Shown here: positions 43,410 to 51,186 of the stretch, piece after piece
Numbering within the stretch: the stretch's first letter is position 1
Layout of the letters: every line of letters starts with the position of its first letter
Assembly (NCBI GenBank): GCA_030695925.1
Contig: JAUYOH010000120.1
Location: 1 to 51,186 of the forward strand
Source of the DNA: Candidatus Omnitrophota bacterium
GTDB taxonomy: Bacteria; Omnitrophota; Gorgyraeia; Pluralincolimonadales; Pluralincolimonadaceae
DNA length: 51,186 nt
Reading direction: 5' to 3'
Translations under genes and position numbers: made by a program
The notes under the pieces: generated by a model
The model's database searches: none
What the model was told of the DNA's origin: nothing
The model's input: the letters and a program-made list of their open reading frames with translations, nothing else

Positions 43410-44764
43410 TGGATAAATGGCTTAAGAAGGATTTAAAATTTATCTGGCATCCTTATACGCAGATGAAAGATTGCCGTAAATTTCCGCCTATCTTGATCGA
43501 GAAAGCGGTAGGCGTTAAACTTTATGATAATAAGGGCCGTTTTTATTACGATACCATCTCAAGCTGGTGGTGTAACGTCCACGGCCATAACCATCCCCGG
43601 ATAAAGGCGGCCATTAAGAAGCAATTGGATTCCTTGGAACATGTCTTATTCGCGGGTTTCACGCATAAACCCGCCATTCTCTTGGCGGAACGGCTCATTT
43701 CAATATCGCCCAAAGGATTGACGAAAGTATTCTTCTCGGATGACGGCTCGACTTCGGTAGAGGTAGCGCTCAAGATGTCGTTTCAATACTGGCAGAATAA
43801 GGGAATCACCGAAAAAGTAAAATTTGTCTCTTTAGATAGCGGTTATCACGGAGACACCGTTGGGACAATGAGCATAAGCGGGGTGGACCTATTTAATAAG
43901 GTCTTTTCGCCATTATTCTTCCGTTCTTATAAGATACCCTCGCCGTATTGCTATCGTTGTCCGATGAATAAGGAACGAGATTCTTGTAATATCGATTGTA
44001 TAACTCCGCTTGCCCGGTTGCTTAAAGAAAGATCCCGCGAGATAGCGGGAATAATCCTGGAACCGCTGGTTATGGCGGCAGGAGGGATGATCGTATATCC
44101 GAAGGAATATCTGATAAAAGTCGCGGCCTTAGCCCGAAAATATAATGTGCATTTGATCGTCGATGAAGTAGCCACTGGGTTTGGAAGAACAGGAAAGATG
44201 TTTGCCTGCGATATCGCCGACGTCAGACCGGATTTTATGTGCCTGTCTAAAGGGATTACGTCAGGATACCTGCCGCTTGGCGTGACCCTGACAACGGATA
44301 AGATATATAAGGCATTTTACGCGGATTATAAGGAGAACAAGACCTTTTACCACGGCCATACCTATACCGCGAATCCGATATGCTGTTCCGCGGCCTTAGC
44401 GACCCTTAAGGTTTTTGAAGAAGAAAAGACATTAGAGAAGATGAGGAAGACAATGCCTTTATTTGCAGCCGGGCTTGAGAGATTCAGGCAGCTTCCCGCG
44501 GTAGGGGATGTGAGATACGTAGGCCTGATCGGTGCCGTGGAATTAGTTAAGGACAAAAAGACCAAGAAAAGTTTTAGTTTTGAGGAGAGAATCGGCTTGA
44601 AGATCTATAAAGAGGGACTTAAAAGGAATCTTATCTTAAGGCCGCTCGGTAATATAGTCTATCTATTCCCGCCTTTATGCGTAAAAAAAGATGAGCTTGA
44701 GGATGTTTTGGGTAGAGCTTACACCGTAATAAAAAGACAAATTAAAATATCCCTTGACAAGTAA
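43409..44764 (+). CDS. bioA: Adenosylmethionine-8-amino-7-oxononanoate aminotransferase BioA
   Basis: A 451-residue class III aminotransferase. The N-terminal HPYTQMKD and SSWWCNVHGHNHP are BioA signatures; the PLP-Lys is in LSKGITSGYLPLG, with DEVATGFGRTG before it. It amino-transfers to 7-keto-8-aminopelargonate. As last gene of the operon it completes a full pathway from malonyl-ACP to biotin in one unit (bioB-F-H-C-D-A). Confidence 0.96.
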   Translation: MDKWLKKDLKFIWHPYTQMKDCRKFPPILIEKAVGVKLYDNKGRFYYDTISSWWCNVHGHNHPRIKAAIKKQLDSLEHVLFAGFTHKPAILLAERLISISPKGLTKVFFSDDGSTSVEVALKMSFQYWQNKGITEKVKFVSLDSGYHGDTVGTMSISGVDLFNKVFSPLFFRSYKIPSPYCYRCPMNKERDSCNIDCITPLARLLKERSREIAGIILEPLVMAAGGMIVYPKEYLIKVAALARKYNVHLIVDEVATGFGRTGKMFACDIADVRPDFMCLSKGITSGYLPLGVTLTTDKIYKAFYADYKENKTFYHGHTYTANPICCSAALATLKVFEEEKTLEKMRKTMPLFAAGLERFRQLPAVGDVRYVGLIGAVELVKDKKTKKSFSFEERIGLKIYKEGLKRNLILRPLGNIVYLFPPLCVKKDELEDVLGRAYTVIKRQIKISLDK

Positions 44765-44819
44765 GAAATATATGTTATACTTACTTTATATATAAATGAT
44801 ACTAAAATGGTATCATTTA
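44754..44819 (+). promoter_or_regulatory. Promoter and operator of the Rrf2 operon
   Basis: TTGACA (44754-44759), 16 bases, TATACT (44776-44781). Twelve bases later is a perfect 10-base inverted repeat TAAATGATAC-N7-GTATCATTTA (44793-44819), which would cover the first transcribed bases. This suits autoregulation by the Rrf2 protein encoded next. Confidence 0.75.
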
Positions 44820-44834
44820 GAATAATGATAAAAA

Positions 44835-45233
44835 ATGAAATTAATTAGTCGAGATACAGATTATGCCATGAAGGCGCTAAGGTATATTGCTAGCCAAAAT
44901 AATAAAATTATAACCGTTTCCGAGTTGGTTAAAAAATTACGGATACCCCATTCTTTTTTGAGGAAAATACTGCAGATACTAAACAAAAAAGGAATACTTA
45001 AGTCCTATAAAGGTCAAGGGGGAGGCTTTATGTTGGCGCTTAAACCCGATGAGATATTCTTGGTGGATTTAATAAGAATATTTCATGGGCCGTTTAAATT
45101 CAATGATTGTCTTTTTGTAAAAAAGAAATGTCCAGAGGTAAACAGTTGTATCTTAAAAAGAAAAATTGATAGCATAGAGCAGCACGTAATCGCAGAATTA
45201 AAATCTATCACTTTAGAGTCGCTTTTACAATAA
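44835..45233 (+). CDS. Rrf2-family Fe-S regulator
   Basis: A 132-residue regulator. Residues 1-75 form the winged helix (DTDYAMKALRYIA, VSELVKKLRIPHSFLRKILQIL, GGGFML). Three cysteines at 92, 99 and 105 in a C-x6-C-x5-C pattern are close to the Fe-S ligands of IscR and NsrR. Downstream hemerythrin and siroheme reductase genes suggest a signal such as NO, nitrite or Fe-S damage. There is no SD-like sequence of strength (AATGATAAAAA before the ATG). Confidence 0.88.
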   Translation: MKLISRDTDYAMKALRYIASQNNKIITVSELVKKLRIPHSFLRKILQILNKKGILKSYKGQGGGFMLALKPDEIFLVDLIRIFHGPFKFNDCLFVKKKCPEVNSCILKRKIDSIEQHVIAELKSITLESLLQ

Positions 45234-45237
45234 ATTT

Positions 45238-45756
45238 ATGCAAAATAAGACCATAGCCATAAAACAAAAACTCTTGCAGGAACTGGAATATTATTTCGGC
45301 AGTGATGCCAAAAGAATAAGTCATGCCCGTAAGGTAATGGGCTATGCCGAGGAATTACTCAAACGAGAGAAGGCAGATTGGCATATTGTGATTCCTGCCA
45401 GCATCCTTCATGATGTAGGGATAAAGGTAGCCGAGGAGAAATACGGATCGGCCGCAGGCCATTACCAGGAGACTGAAGGCCCTCCGATCGCGCGGGCTAT
45501 CCTTCTTAAAGTAGGATTTAAAAAAGAGGATATCGATGAGACATGCCAGATCATTGCCCATCACCACTCTCCGGGGAAGATCAATACACAGAACTTTAAG
45601 GTATTGTATGACGCGGATTGGCTGGTCAATTTAAAGGACGAGGTAGATGTGAAAGATAAAGAAAAATTAAGCGCGATGTTCGATAAAATTTTTCTTACGG
45701 AAACAGGAAAAAAGATAGCCAAACTAAAATATTTATCAAAACTAAACGCAGGCTAA
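45238..45756 (+). CDS. HD-domain phosphohydrolase-like protein
   Basis: A 172-residue HD-superfamily protein. The metal ligands are visible as H in ISHARKVMGYA, HD in ASILHDVGIK, HHH in IIAHHHSPGKI and D in YDADWLVNL. Members hydrolyse phosphate esters of nucleotides; the substrate is not known. It follows the Rrf2 gene by four bases and precedes the hemerythrin gene by 19. Confidence 0.85.
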   Translation: MQNKTIAIKQKLLQELEYYFGSDAKRISHARKVMGYAEELLKREKADWHIVIPASILHDVGIKVAEEKYGSAAGHYQETEGPPIARAILLKVGFKKEDIDETCQIIAHHHSPGKINTQNFKVLYDADWLVNLKDEVDVKDKEKLSAMFDKIFLTETGKKIAKLKYLSKLNAG

Positions 45757-45775
45757 ATTATAATAGAGGCTAATA

Positions 45776-46591
45776 ATGGAAAAATATCTGAATGCCCCCA
45801 TAAAAGAAATTATCACGAAGTTTCCGGAAGTCGGCAGGATACTCGAGGAATATAGCATAGGCTGTGTTCCGTGCACCCTGGGGTCGTGTTTTTTAAAAGA
45901 TATAGTGGCCATACACAACCTTCCCGCAGATCAGGAGGCGCAGCTTATGTACCGGATAGAAAAAGCCATCTATCCGGACAGAGATATAAAGAAGCCGGAA
46001 GGTAAAGCTATGGCCCGAAAGGCGCCCGTCGGAAAGATACAATATTCCCCGCCGATAAAGAGACTGGTGGATGAGCATGCCTTAATAAAGAGATGGCTGG
46101 AACTGATACCGGAGTTCCTTGAAAAGATTGACATCGAATCGGAGGCATGCAGGCAGTTGGTACTGGACGGGCTTGATTTCATCCGATCCTACGCGGACAA
46201 ATTCCATCACGCGAAAGAGGAGGATATATTGTTTGGCTATACAGATAAGAATCTGGATATCATTAAGACTATACTCCAGGATCACGAGGCCGCGCGTAGC
46301 CATGTTAAGGCGGTATCGGAAGCCCTTAAGAGTAAGGATAGAAAAGCTATTGCTGAACACCTCAGCGCATACAGAGATCTTTTGACAGAGCACATAAAGA
46401 AGGAAGACGAGATATTATACCCATGGATCGATCGGGGTCTTTCTACGAGACAGGTGGGTGAGCTATTTGCCAAGTTCAATGAGGCGGAAGAGAGGATGGA
46501 TAAGGAGGTGGTAGATCGATGCGAAAAGTTCGCGTTGGAAGCAATGGGAAGAATCCAAAAAATGGAAAGAAAAAAGGAGGAAGTAAAATGA
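45776..46591 (+). CDS. Hemerythrin-domain protein with DUF1858-like N-terminus
   Basis: A 271-residue protein. The N-terminal ~65 residues (APIKEIITKFPEVGRILEEY, then GCVPC) look like a DUF1858/ScdA-type domain. Residues ~95-245 form a hemerythrin-like four-helix bundle with DEHALI, FHHAKEEDILF, DHEAARSHV and HIKKEDEILYPW supplying the di-iron His and Glu ligands. Similar proteins (YtfE/RIC type) repair or sense iron centres under oxidative or nitrosative stress. It overlaps the next gene by four bases. Confidence 0.87.
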   Translation: MEKYLNAPIKEIITKFPEVGRILEEYSIGCVPCTLGSCFLKDIVAIHNLPADQEAQLMYRIEKAIYPDRDIKKPEGKAMARKAPVGKIQYSPPIKRLVDEHALIKRWLELIPEFLEKIDIESEACRQLVLDGLDFIRSYADKFHHAKEEDILFGYTDKNLDIIKTILQDHEAARSHVKAVSEALKSKDRKAIAEHLSAYRDLLTEHIKKEDEILYPWIDRGLSTRQVGELFAKFNEAEERMDKEVVDRCEKFALEAMGRIQKMERKKEEVK

Positions 46592-47067
46592 GCGATATGG
46601 GAATAGGAGGATGCCCCGGTTCAAGGATGCAGGATTTTAGAGAGGACACAAAGGGTGGGAAAGAAGAAGGCGGAACGCGCCAGTCGCAGCTGAGGCAGTG
46701 GCCTATCCAGCTGCATTTGGTATCGCCCGAAGCGCCGTACTATCAAAAGGCGGATGTGCTTTTGGCCGCGGACTGCGTGGCCTATAGCGTGGGAGATTTC
46801 CACAAGGATTACCTTAAAGGAAAGAGCATCGCTATAGCCTGTCCGAAATTGGATGAGGGACAGGATGTATACGTTGAAAAAATACAATCTTTTATAGACG
46901 ACGCCAAGATTAATACCCTTACGGTCATGACGATGCAGGTGCCGTGTTGCGCGGGGCTGGTGGCCATAGCGCAGCAGGCCTTGCAGTCAGCTAAGAGGAA
47001 GATACCGGTTAAATCCATTGTCGTAAGTCTGCAGGGTGGGATTTTATCCGAGGAGTGGGTCACGTAA
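46588..47067 (+). CDS. Fe-S-protein-associated domain of unknown function
   Basis: The start is ATG 46588, placed by AAAGGAGG just upstream and an ATGA overlap; the track's start at 46519 lies inside the hemerythrin gene. The 159-residue protein has GCPGSRMQDF near the N-terminus and then SQLRQWPIQLHLVSPEAPYY, ADVLLAADCVAY and AIACPKLD, a region usually found C-terminal to a 4Fe-4S ferredoxin domain in anaerobes. Here no CxxCxxC ferredoxin motif is present, so the protein keeps only the second domain. Function unknown. Confidence 0.72.
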   Translation: MSDMGIGGCPGSRMQDFREDTKGGKEEGGTRQSQLRQWPIQLHLVSPEAPYYQKADVLLAADCVAYSVGDFHKDYLKGKSIAIACPKLDEGQDVYVEKIQSFIDDAKINTLTVMTMQVPCCAGLVAIAQQALQSAKRKIPVKSIVVSLQGGILSEEWVT

Positions 47068-47085
47068 AATCAGGGATAGATAGCG

Positions 47086-47748
47086 ATGAATTTTCTTGTA
47101 AAAAGAATGGTGATGAAGAGGTTGGATAAAGAGGACAAGAAATTTATTGCACCGCATTTTCGCGCAGGGGTGGTGACACCCCAGGATTTACGCAAGATAG
47201 CCGATGTATGCGAGAAATTCCCTGAGAGTAAAATAAAATTGGGCACAGAGATAATAATCGGAGGGATAACAGAAGAAACGAGAAATGAGGAATTCCGTCG
47301 GATACTTGATCTTCCCACGTTTAGCGTAGCAGGATTCTGCATAAGACCGGTAAAGATTTGTTCCGGTGGTTTCATCTGTGATAATAACCTCCAGGATTCA
47401 TTCTCTCTGGGCCTTAAACTCGATGAGAAATTTTCGGGTAGAATGCTACCCTTTAAGATGATTATTTCTATTTCTGGCTGTGCGAGATGCTGCTCGGAAC
47501 CTATGGTTAGAGATATAGGGATAGTGGCTTGTCGGCAGGGATATGCGATATTTGTTGGCGGAGCAGCAGGGGCAAGGCCGAGAATCGGCATAAGGCTTAT
47601 AGATAACCTTAGCGAGAGCGAGGTTATAGATACTATGGAGAGGATTATCGGTCTGTATGAAAAAATGGGCAGGACTCCTGAAAGACTGGGGATGTTTATA
47701 GAAAGGATAGGGTTTGAAAGATTCAAGCAGGAGTGTCAACCGAAGTAG
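47086..47748 (+). CDS. Small siroheme nitrite/sulfite reductase-like protein
   Basis: A 220-residue protein, much shorter than assimilatory reductases (~550) and similar in size to the low-molecular-weight type. The four cluster/siroheme ligands are C92 and C98 (C-x5-C in ICSGGFIC) and C132 and C136 (C-x3-C in GCARCC), followed by SEPMVRDIGIV. It has one ferrite-reductase-like half with the siroheme-binding loop AGARPRIGIR. As last gene of the Rrf2 operon it may reduce sulfite, nitrite or NO-derived species, or serve as sensor. Confidence 0.8.
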   Translation: MNFLVKRMVMKRLDKEDKKFIAPHFRAGVVTPQDLRKIADVCEKFPESKIKLGTEIIIGGITEETRNEEFRRILDLPTFSVAGFCIRPVKICSGGFICDNNLQDSFSLGLKLDEKFSGRMLPFKMIISISGCARCCSEPMVRDIGIVACRQGYAIFVGGAAGARPRIGIRLIDNLSESEVIDTMERIIGLYEKMGRTPERLGMFIERIGFERFKQECQPK

Positions 47749-47873
47749 TGGCGAAATTTTAAGGCAAAAAGAAAGATACAGTAAAGTGGATTTTTAACAT
47801 CGATTTAACCTGCCCGTAATCTTAATTTAGAATAATCACGCTCCCTTCCTGAGCCTAAACATACCGTATTTTG

Positions 47874-47902
47874 TTGCCAAATCCACTTGAGGTTGATATA
47901 AT
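47874..47902 (+). promoter_or_regulatory. Promoter of the Re-citrate-synthase-like gene
   Basis: TTGCCA (47874-47879), 17 bases, TATAAT (47897-47902) with TG one base before the -10 (extended). Leader about 67 bases. No terminator or hairpin of note is seen in the rest of the 228-base gap. Confidence 0.6.
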
Positions 47903-47976
47903 TTAGGGCACGAGTCTTTTGTCTGAAGCGGGAAGGCATATGGAAATAAAAATAGGTCAAAAAAAGGGGAAATAAA

Positions 47977-49737
47977 ATGGGAAGACGATATACCCTGCAG
48001 GACGTGAAAGAACCGCAACTCTATGAAGAGATGTTTAGGTATGACATGATCCCCAAGATTACCTTTGATAATGAGTTTGCGAAAGCTATCCCAGCCGAAG
48101 ATTACTGGATTACCTGTACTACCTTTCGCGACGGTCAGCAGGCGCGACCTCCCTATACAGTTGAGCAGATCGTCGAGCTGTATAAACTTATGCATAAATT
48201 GGGTGGGCCTAAAGGAATTATTAGGCAGTGCGAATTTTTCCTCTACAGCGATAAGGACAAAAAAGCGGTTGAGGAATGCATGAAGTTGGGCTATCGCTAT
48301 CCGGAAATAACCGGCTGGATAAGAGCAAAGAAAGAAGATTTTAAGTTAGTCAAGCAGATGGGCCTTAAGGAAACGGGAATTTTGACCTCCGCCTCAGATT
48401 ATCATATTTTTCTTAAACTTAATAAGAATCGCGCAGAGGCGATGCGGGATTACCTGGAGGTAGTGGATGCCGCTTTAGCGGAAGGAGTTGTACCGCGCTG
48501 CCATCTGGAAGACATTACCCGCGCTGATTTTTATGGTTTTATAATACCTTTCGTGCAGGAATTAATGCGGCGCGCGGATGAAAGCAAAATACCCATAAAG
48601 ATAAGGGCGTGTGATACATTGGGATACGGAGTTCCTTACCCTAACGCCACGCTTCCCCGCAGTGTGCCCAAGCTCATCCGTGGACTGATCGAAGAGGGCG
48701 GGGTGCCTTCGGAACGCCTTGAGTGGCACGGTCACAACGACTTTCATAAAGTATTGATTAATGCTGAAGCTGCCTGGCTCTATGGATGTTCTGCGGCAAA
48801 CGGCACGCTGTTGGGTTTTGGAGAGCGTACCGGCAATCCGCCGATAGAAGGCTTAATCATAGAATACGTCGCGTTAAAGGGAGAGTTTAACGGCGTTGAT
48901 ACCACGGTTATCACCGAGATCGGCGATTATTTTAAAAAGGCGATAAAAGAGTCTATTCCCAAAAATTATCCATTCGTAGGAGATGAGTTTAACGTAACCC
49001 GCGCAGGTATCCATGCGGACGGTGGCATCAAGAACGAAATGATTTATAATATCTTTGATACACGCAAGCTGCTTAATAGGCCGATGGGTGTGGGAATAAC
49101 CGATAAGTCGGGAATAGCGGGCATTGTCTACTGGATAAACAATTTCTTCGGCTTAAAAGGCCCGGATGCCTTAGATAAACAAAACCCGGGCGCTCAGAAA
49201 ATTAATGAATGGGTAACCGACGAATATAAAAACCAGAGAATAACCAGTATTTCAGACCAGGAAATGATAGAATTAACGAAGAAATATTTACCGGAACTAT
49301 TCGTTTCAGAACTGGAAGCGCTTAAAGCTAAAGCCAAAGATTTAGCCTATGAGCTGATTTCAGATGTGGTTAAAGAACCGGATATTATGTCTATGGACCC
49401 TGATAAACAAGAGCCCATCTTACAGAAGGTGATGGACAATAACCCGTTTATTAAGCTCATTTATATCACTGATGCTGCCGGTAGAAAAGTTACAAAAAAT
49501 ATTACTCAGCAAAAAGACGTCGAACTTTATAGACAGAAATTACAGGAGTACGGGGATTTTTCGGATCGCGCATGGTTTAAGGAAGTCATAGCGCAACGAA
49601 AGGTTTATTTTAGCGATCTCTATACTTCCAAAGTTACCGAACTTTTATGTATTACCGTCTCCGCGCCGATCCTTAGCAAAGAGAATAATATTTTAGGCGT
49701 TTTGGGGATTGATATTAAGTTTGACGATCTAATTTAA
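47977..49737 (+). CDS. Re-citrate-synthase-like lyase fused to a PDC/Cache-like sensor domain
   Basis: A 586-residue protein. Residues ~40-440 form a DRE-TIM (HMGL-like) domain: TCTTFRDGQQ holds the D-R metal/catalytic residues, HGHND (H251, H253) the metal site and GFGERTGNPP the conserved loop. This group includes Re-citrate synthases and is often labelled homocitrate or isopropylmalate synthase. Instead of a LeuA regulatory domain, residues ~478-586 look like a PDC/Cache sensor: FIKLIYITDAAGRKV, RAWFKEVIAQRKVYFSDLY, CITVSAPI and GVLGIDI. No membrane segment is present, so the sensor is cytoplasmic. The kor genes directly downstream favour citrate synthesis feeding 2-oxoglutarate metabolism. 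Confidence 0.83.
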   Translation: MGRRYTLQDVKEPQLYEEMFRYDMIPKITFDNEFAKAIPAEDYWITCTTFRDGQQARPPYTVEQIVELYKLMHKLGGPKGIIRQCEFFLYSDKDKKAVEECMKLGYRYPEITGWIRAKKEDFKLVKQMGLKETGILTSASDYHIFLKLNKNRAEAMRDYLEVVDAALAEGVVPRCHLEDITRADFYGFIIPFVQELMRRADESKIPIKIRACDTLGYGVPYPNATLPRSVPKLIRGLIEEGGVPSERLEWHGHNDFHKVLINAEAAWLYGCSAANGTLLGFGERTGNPPIEGLIIEYVALKGEFNGVDTTVITEIGDYFKKAIKESIPKNYPFVGDEFNVTRAGIHADGGIKNEMIYNIFDTRKLLNRPMGVGITDKSGIAGIVYWINNFFGLKGPDALDKQNPGAQKINEWVTDEYKNQRITSISDQEMIELTKKYLPELFVSELEALKAKAKDLAYELISDVVKEPDIMSMDPDKQEPILQKVMDNNPFIKLIYITDAAGRKVTKNITQQKDVELYRQKLQEYGDFSDRAWFKEVIAQRKVYFSDLYTSKVTELLCITVSAPILSKENNILGVLGIDIKFDDLI

Positions 49738-49755
49738 CGTAAAATACGGTCCTGA

Positions 49756-49983
49756 ATGGAAGAGGTCGATAAAAAACAAAAGGCGCGCGCCGAAATAACC
49801 GTAAATGAAAAATGGTGCAAAAAGTGCGGCATCTGTATCGCCTTTTGTCCTAAAGGAGTATTTGTCGCCGATAAGTTTGGCAAACCTATAGTGAAGTATC
49901 CTGAGCAGTGCATCAAATGCATGCTCTGCGTGGTAAGGTGTCCCGATTTTGCGGTGGATGTGAAAAAACTGGATTCAGAATAA
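49756..49983 (+). CDS. korD: 2-oxoglutarate:ferredoxin oxidoreductase, ferredoxin subunit KorD
   Basis: A 75-residue 2[4Fe-4S] ferredoxin with CKKCGICIAFCPKG and CIKCMLCVVRCPDF, the two CxxCxxCxxxCP motifs. It is 18 bases after the citrate-synthase-like gene and six before korA, so it is read as the delta subunit of the oxidoreductase. Confidence 0.92.
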   Translation: MEEVDKKQKARAEITVNEKWCKKCGICIAFCPKGVFVADKFGKPIVKYPEQCIKCMLCVVRCPDFAVDVKKLDSE

Positions 49984-49988
49984 AATAG

Positions 49989-51143
49989 ATGCTTTCTATT
50001 GAAACGAAAGACAGAATAAAGTTCATCCAGGGCAATGAGGCCTGTGCGGAGGCCGCGATAGCCGGCGGAGTGCGTTTTTTTGCCGGTTATCCCATAACTC
50101 CTTCTTCGGAGATCGCGGAAATTCTTTCTAAGAGGTTACCGCAAGAGGGCGGCAAATTTATCCAGATGGAGGATGAGATTGCCAGCATGGGAGCTATCCT
50201 GGGAGCATCGTTGGCGGGCTTAAAAACGATGACCGCGACCTCAGGTCCCGGTTTTTCTTTAAAACAGGAACTTATTGGTTACGCCTGTCTTTGCGAGATT
50301 CCCTGTGTAGTCGTGAATGTGCAGAGGGGAGGCCCGTCTACGGGGCTGCCCACTTCTCCCTCGCAGTCCGACGTGATGCAGTCCCGATGGGGCACACACG
50401 GAGATCATCCCGCTGTCGTCCTTTGTCCTTCTTCAGTCGCAGAGATGTATGAGCTGACTGTGCAAGCGATCAATTTCTCTGAGAGTTTACGTACCCCGGT
50501 TATTTTACTATCGGATGAGGTCGTAGCCCATTTATACGAGAAAGTCGAATTTCCCGAAGCTGCGGATTTGAAACTATCGGATAGGCCCCGGCCTAAAGGG
50601 GGTCCCGGTGAAAAATATTTACCATTTGCCGCGGATTCGATTAATGGCGTCCCCCGTATTGCCAATTTTGGAGAGGGATTTCATTTTAATGTTACCGGAT
50701 TAATCCATGACCTCGACGGATTTCCCACGACCGATCCCGGAAAGACCGAGAATCTGATCAGGCGGTTGCACGAGAAGGTTAATTCACGGATTAGGGAGAT
50801 CTGTTTGTTTGAAACTGAGAATTTAGAAGATGCAACCGTAGTCCTGTGCTCTTATGGGGCGACCGTAAGGTCAGCCAGGCACGCTGCGAGGGAAGCGGGA
50901 AAGAGAGGACTAAAAGTCGGTTCGATCAAACTGAAGACCCTTTGGCCTTTTCCGGATTTTGTTTTTGAAAGATTAGGGAAAAAGGTCAAGACCGTGATCG
51001 TCTGCGAGATGAACATGGGTCAATTGATAAGAGAGGTGGAGCGGGCTTCAAGGGGACGTTTCAAAGTCGCGGGCGTGAATATTTCCCGCGGCACTATGAT
51101 CACGCCTCAGGAGATATTGGACAAAATTGAAAGAGCTGGCTGA
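49989..51143 (+). CDS. korA: 2-oxoglutarate:ferredoxin oxidoreductase, alpha subunit KorA
   Basis: A 384-residue alpha subunit with FFAGYPITPSSEI, TATSGPGFSL and QRGGPSTGLPT, typical of KorA/VorB. Unlike the gene at 32420 it has no gamma domain fused to it. With KorD, KorB and a gamma subunit it interconverts 2-oxoglutarate and succinyl-CoA with ferredoxin. Confidence 0.93.
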   Translation: MLSIETKDRIKFIQGNEACAEAAIAGGVRFFAGYPITPSSEIAEILSKRLPQEGGKFIQMEDEIASMGAILGASLAGLKTMTATSGPGFSLKQELIGYACLCEIPCVVVNVQRGGPSTGLPTSPSQSDVMQSRWGTHGDHPAVVLCPSSVAEMYELTVQAINFSESLRTPVILLSDEVVAHLYEKVEFPEAADLKLSDRPRPKGGPGEKYLPFAADSINGVPRIANFGEGFHFNVTGLIHDLDGFPTTDPGKTENLIRRLHEKVNSRIREICLFETENLEDATVVLCSYGATVRSARHAAREAGKRGLKVGSIKLKTLWPFPDFVFERLGKKVKTVIVCEMNMGQLIREVERASRGRFKVAGVNISRGTMITPQEILDKIERAG

Positions 51144-51186
51144 AGTCAAAGAGCATTTACGGCTGGAAAAATTCCCCCATATATGG
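51127..51186 (+). CDS. korB: Start of korB (beta subunit), cut by window end
   Basis: Too short for the ORF track. A frame from TTG 51127, overlapping the korA end by 17 bases, reads KELAEVKEHLRLEKFPHIW at the edge. KFPHIW normally precedes the CPGCG motif in KorB, so this is the beginning of the beta subunit. An in-frame stop at 51097-51099 makes TTG 51127 the only usual start visible. Confidence 0.75.
   Translation, partial: MKELAEVKEHLRLEKFPHIW

Overview
The window looks like a chromosomal stretch of an uncultured, mainly anaerobic diderm bacterium. Outer-membrane barrel-like proteins, periplasmic c-type cytochromes and signal peptides indicate a diderm envelope. Two 2-oxoacid:ferredoxin oxidoreductases, a Re-citrate-synthase-like enzyme, a Feo ferrous iron system and a small siroheme reductase indicate anaerobic metabolism. 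KatG, methionine sulfoxide reductase and a hemerythrin-type protein indicate exposure to oxidants. The mixture is compatible with Omnitrophota-like lineages, but that placement is inference and was not tested. Almost all genes are on the plus strand; the one clear exception is an octaheme cytochrome gene.

Layout. 1-4.3 kb: the end of a GH130 gene, a secreted PDZ-like protein and a secreted TPR protein. 4.3-10 kb: an oxidant-defence block (katG, small Cys-rich proteins, rhodanese, MsrB-MsrA) set between copies of an intergenic repeat. 10-15.6 kb: an asymmetric ABC-F ATPase behind a probable attenuator, a toxin-antitoxin pair, RecQ, a YkgJ-like protein and a UbiE/MenG methyltransferase. 15.6-17 kb: the octaheme HAO-like cytochrome. 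17-27.2 kb: SDR, STAS and D-hydroxyacid dehydrogenase genes, then phoB-phoR and a phosphate regulon (barrel protein, pstS, pstC, pstA, two pstB, phoU). 27.3-35 kb: a small zinc protein and DEAD-box helicase behind another attenuator-like leader, a radical SAM protein, a DRE-TIM lyase, cyclophilin, a flavin reductase and a 2-oxoacid oxidoreductase. 35-39.2 kb: fur, a YHS protein, a barrel-like protein, split feoB and a DtxR-FeoA fusion. 39.3-44.8 kb: bioB-F-H-C-D-A behind a BirA-type operator. 44.8-47.7 kb: an Rrf2-led operon with HD, hemerythrin, Fe-S-related and siroheme reductase genes. 48-51.2 kb: a Re-citrate-synthase-like enzyme carrying a sensor domain, then korD, korA and the start of korB.

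Main points of interest: (1) four copies of a hairpin repeat, each with a sigma70-like promoter between its arms; (2) two PstB proteins whose ATPase motif losses are complementary, predicting an obligate heterodimer with one working site; (3) a citrate-synthase-type lyase fused to a PDC/Cache-like sensor domain directly upstream of kor genes; (4) two Pho promoters with four 11-bp-spaced repeats each at identical distance from the -10; (5) promoter-terminator leaders before the ABC-F and RNA helicase genes. No tRNA, rRNA or CRISPR array was seen.
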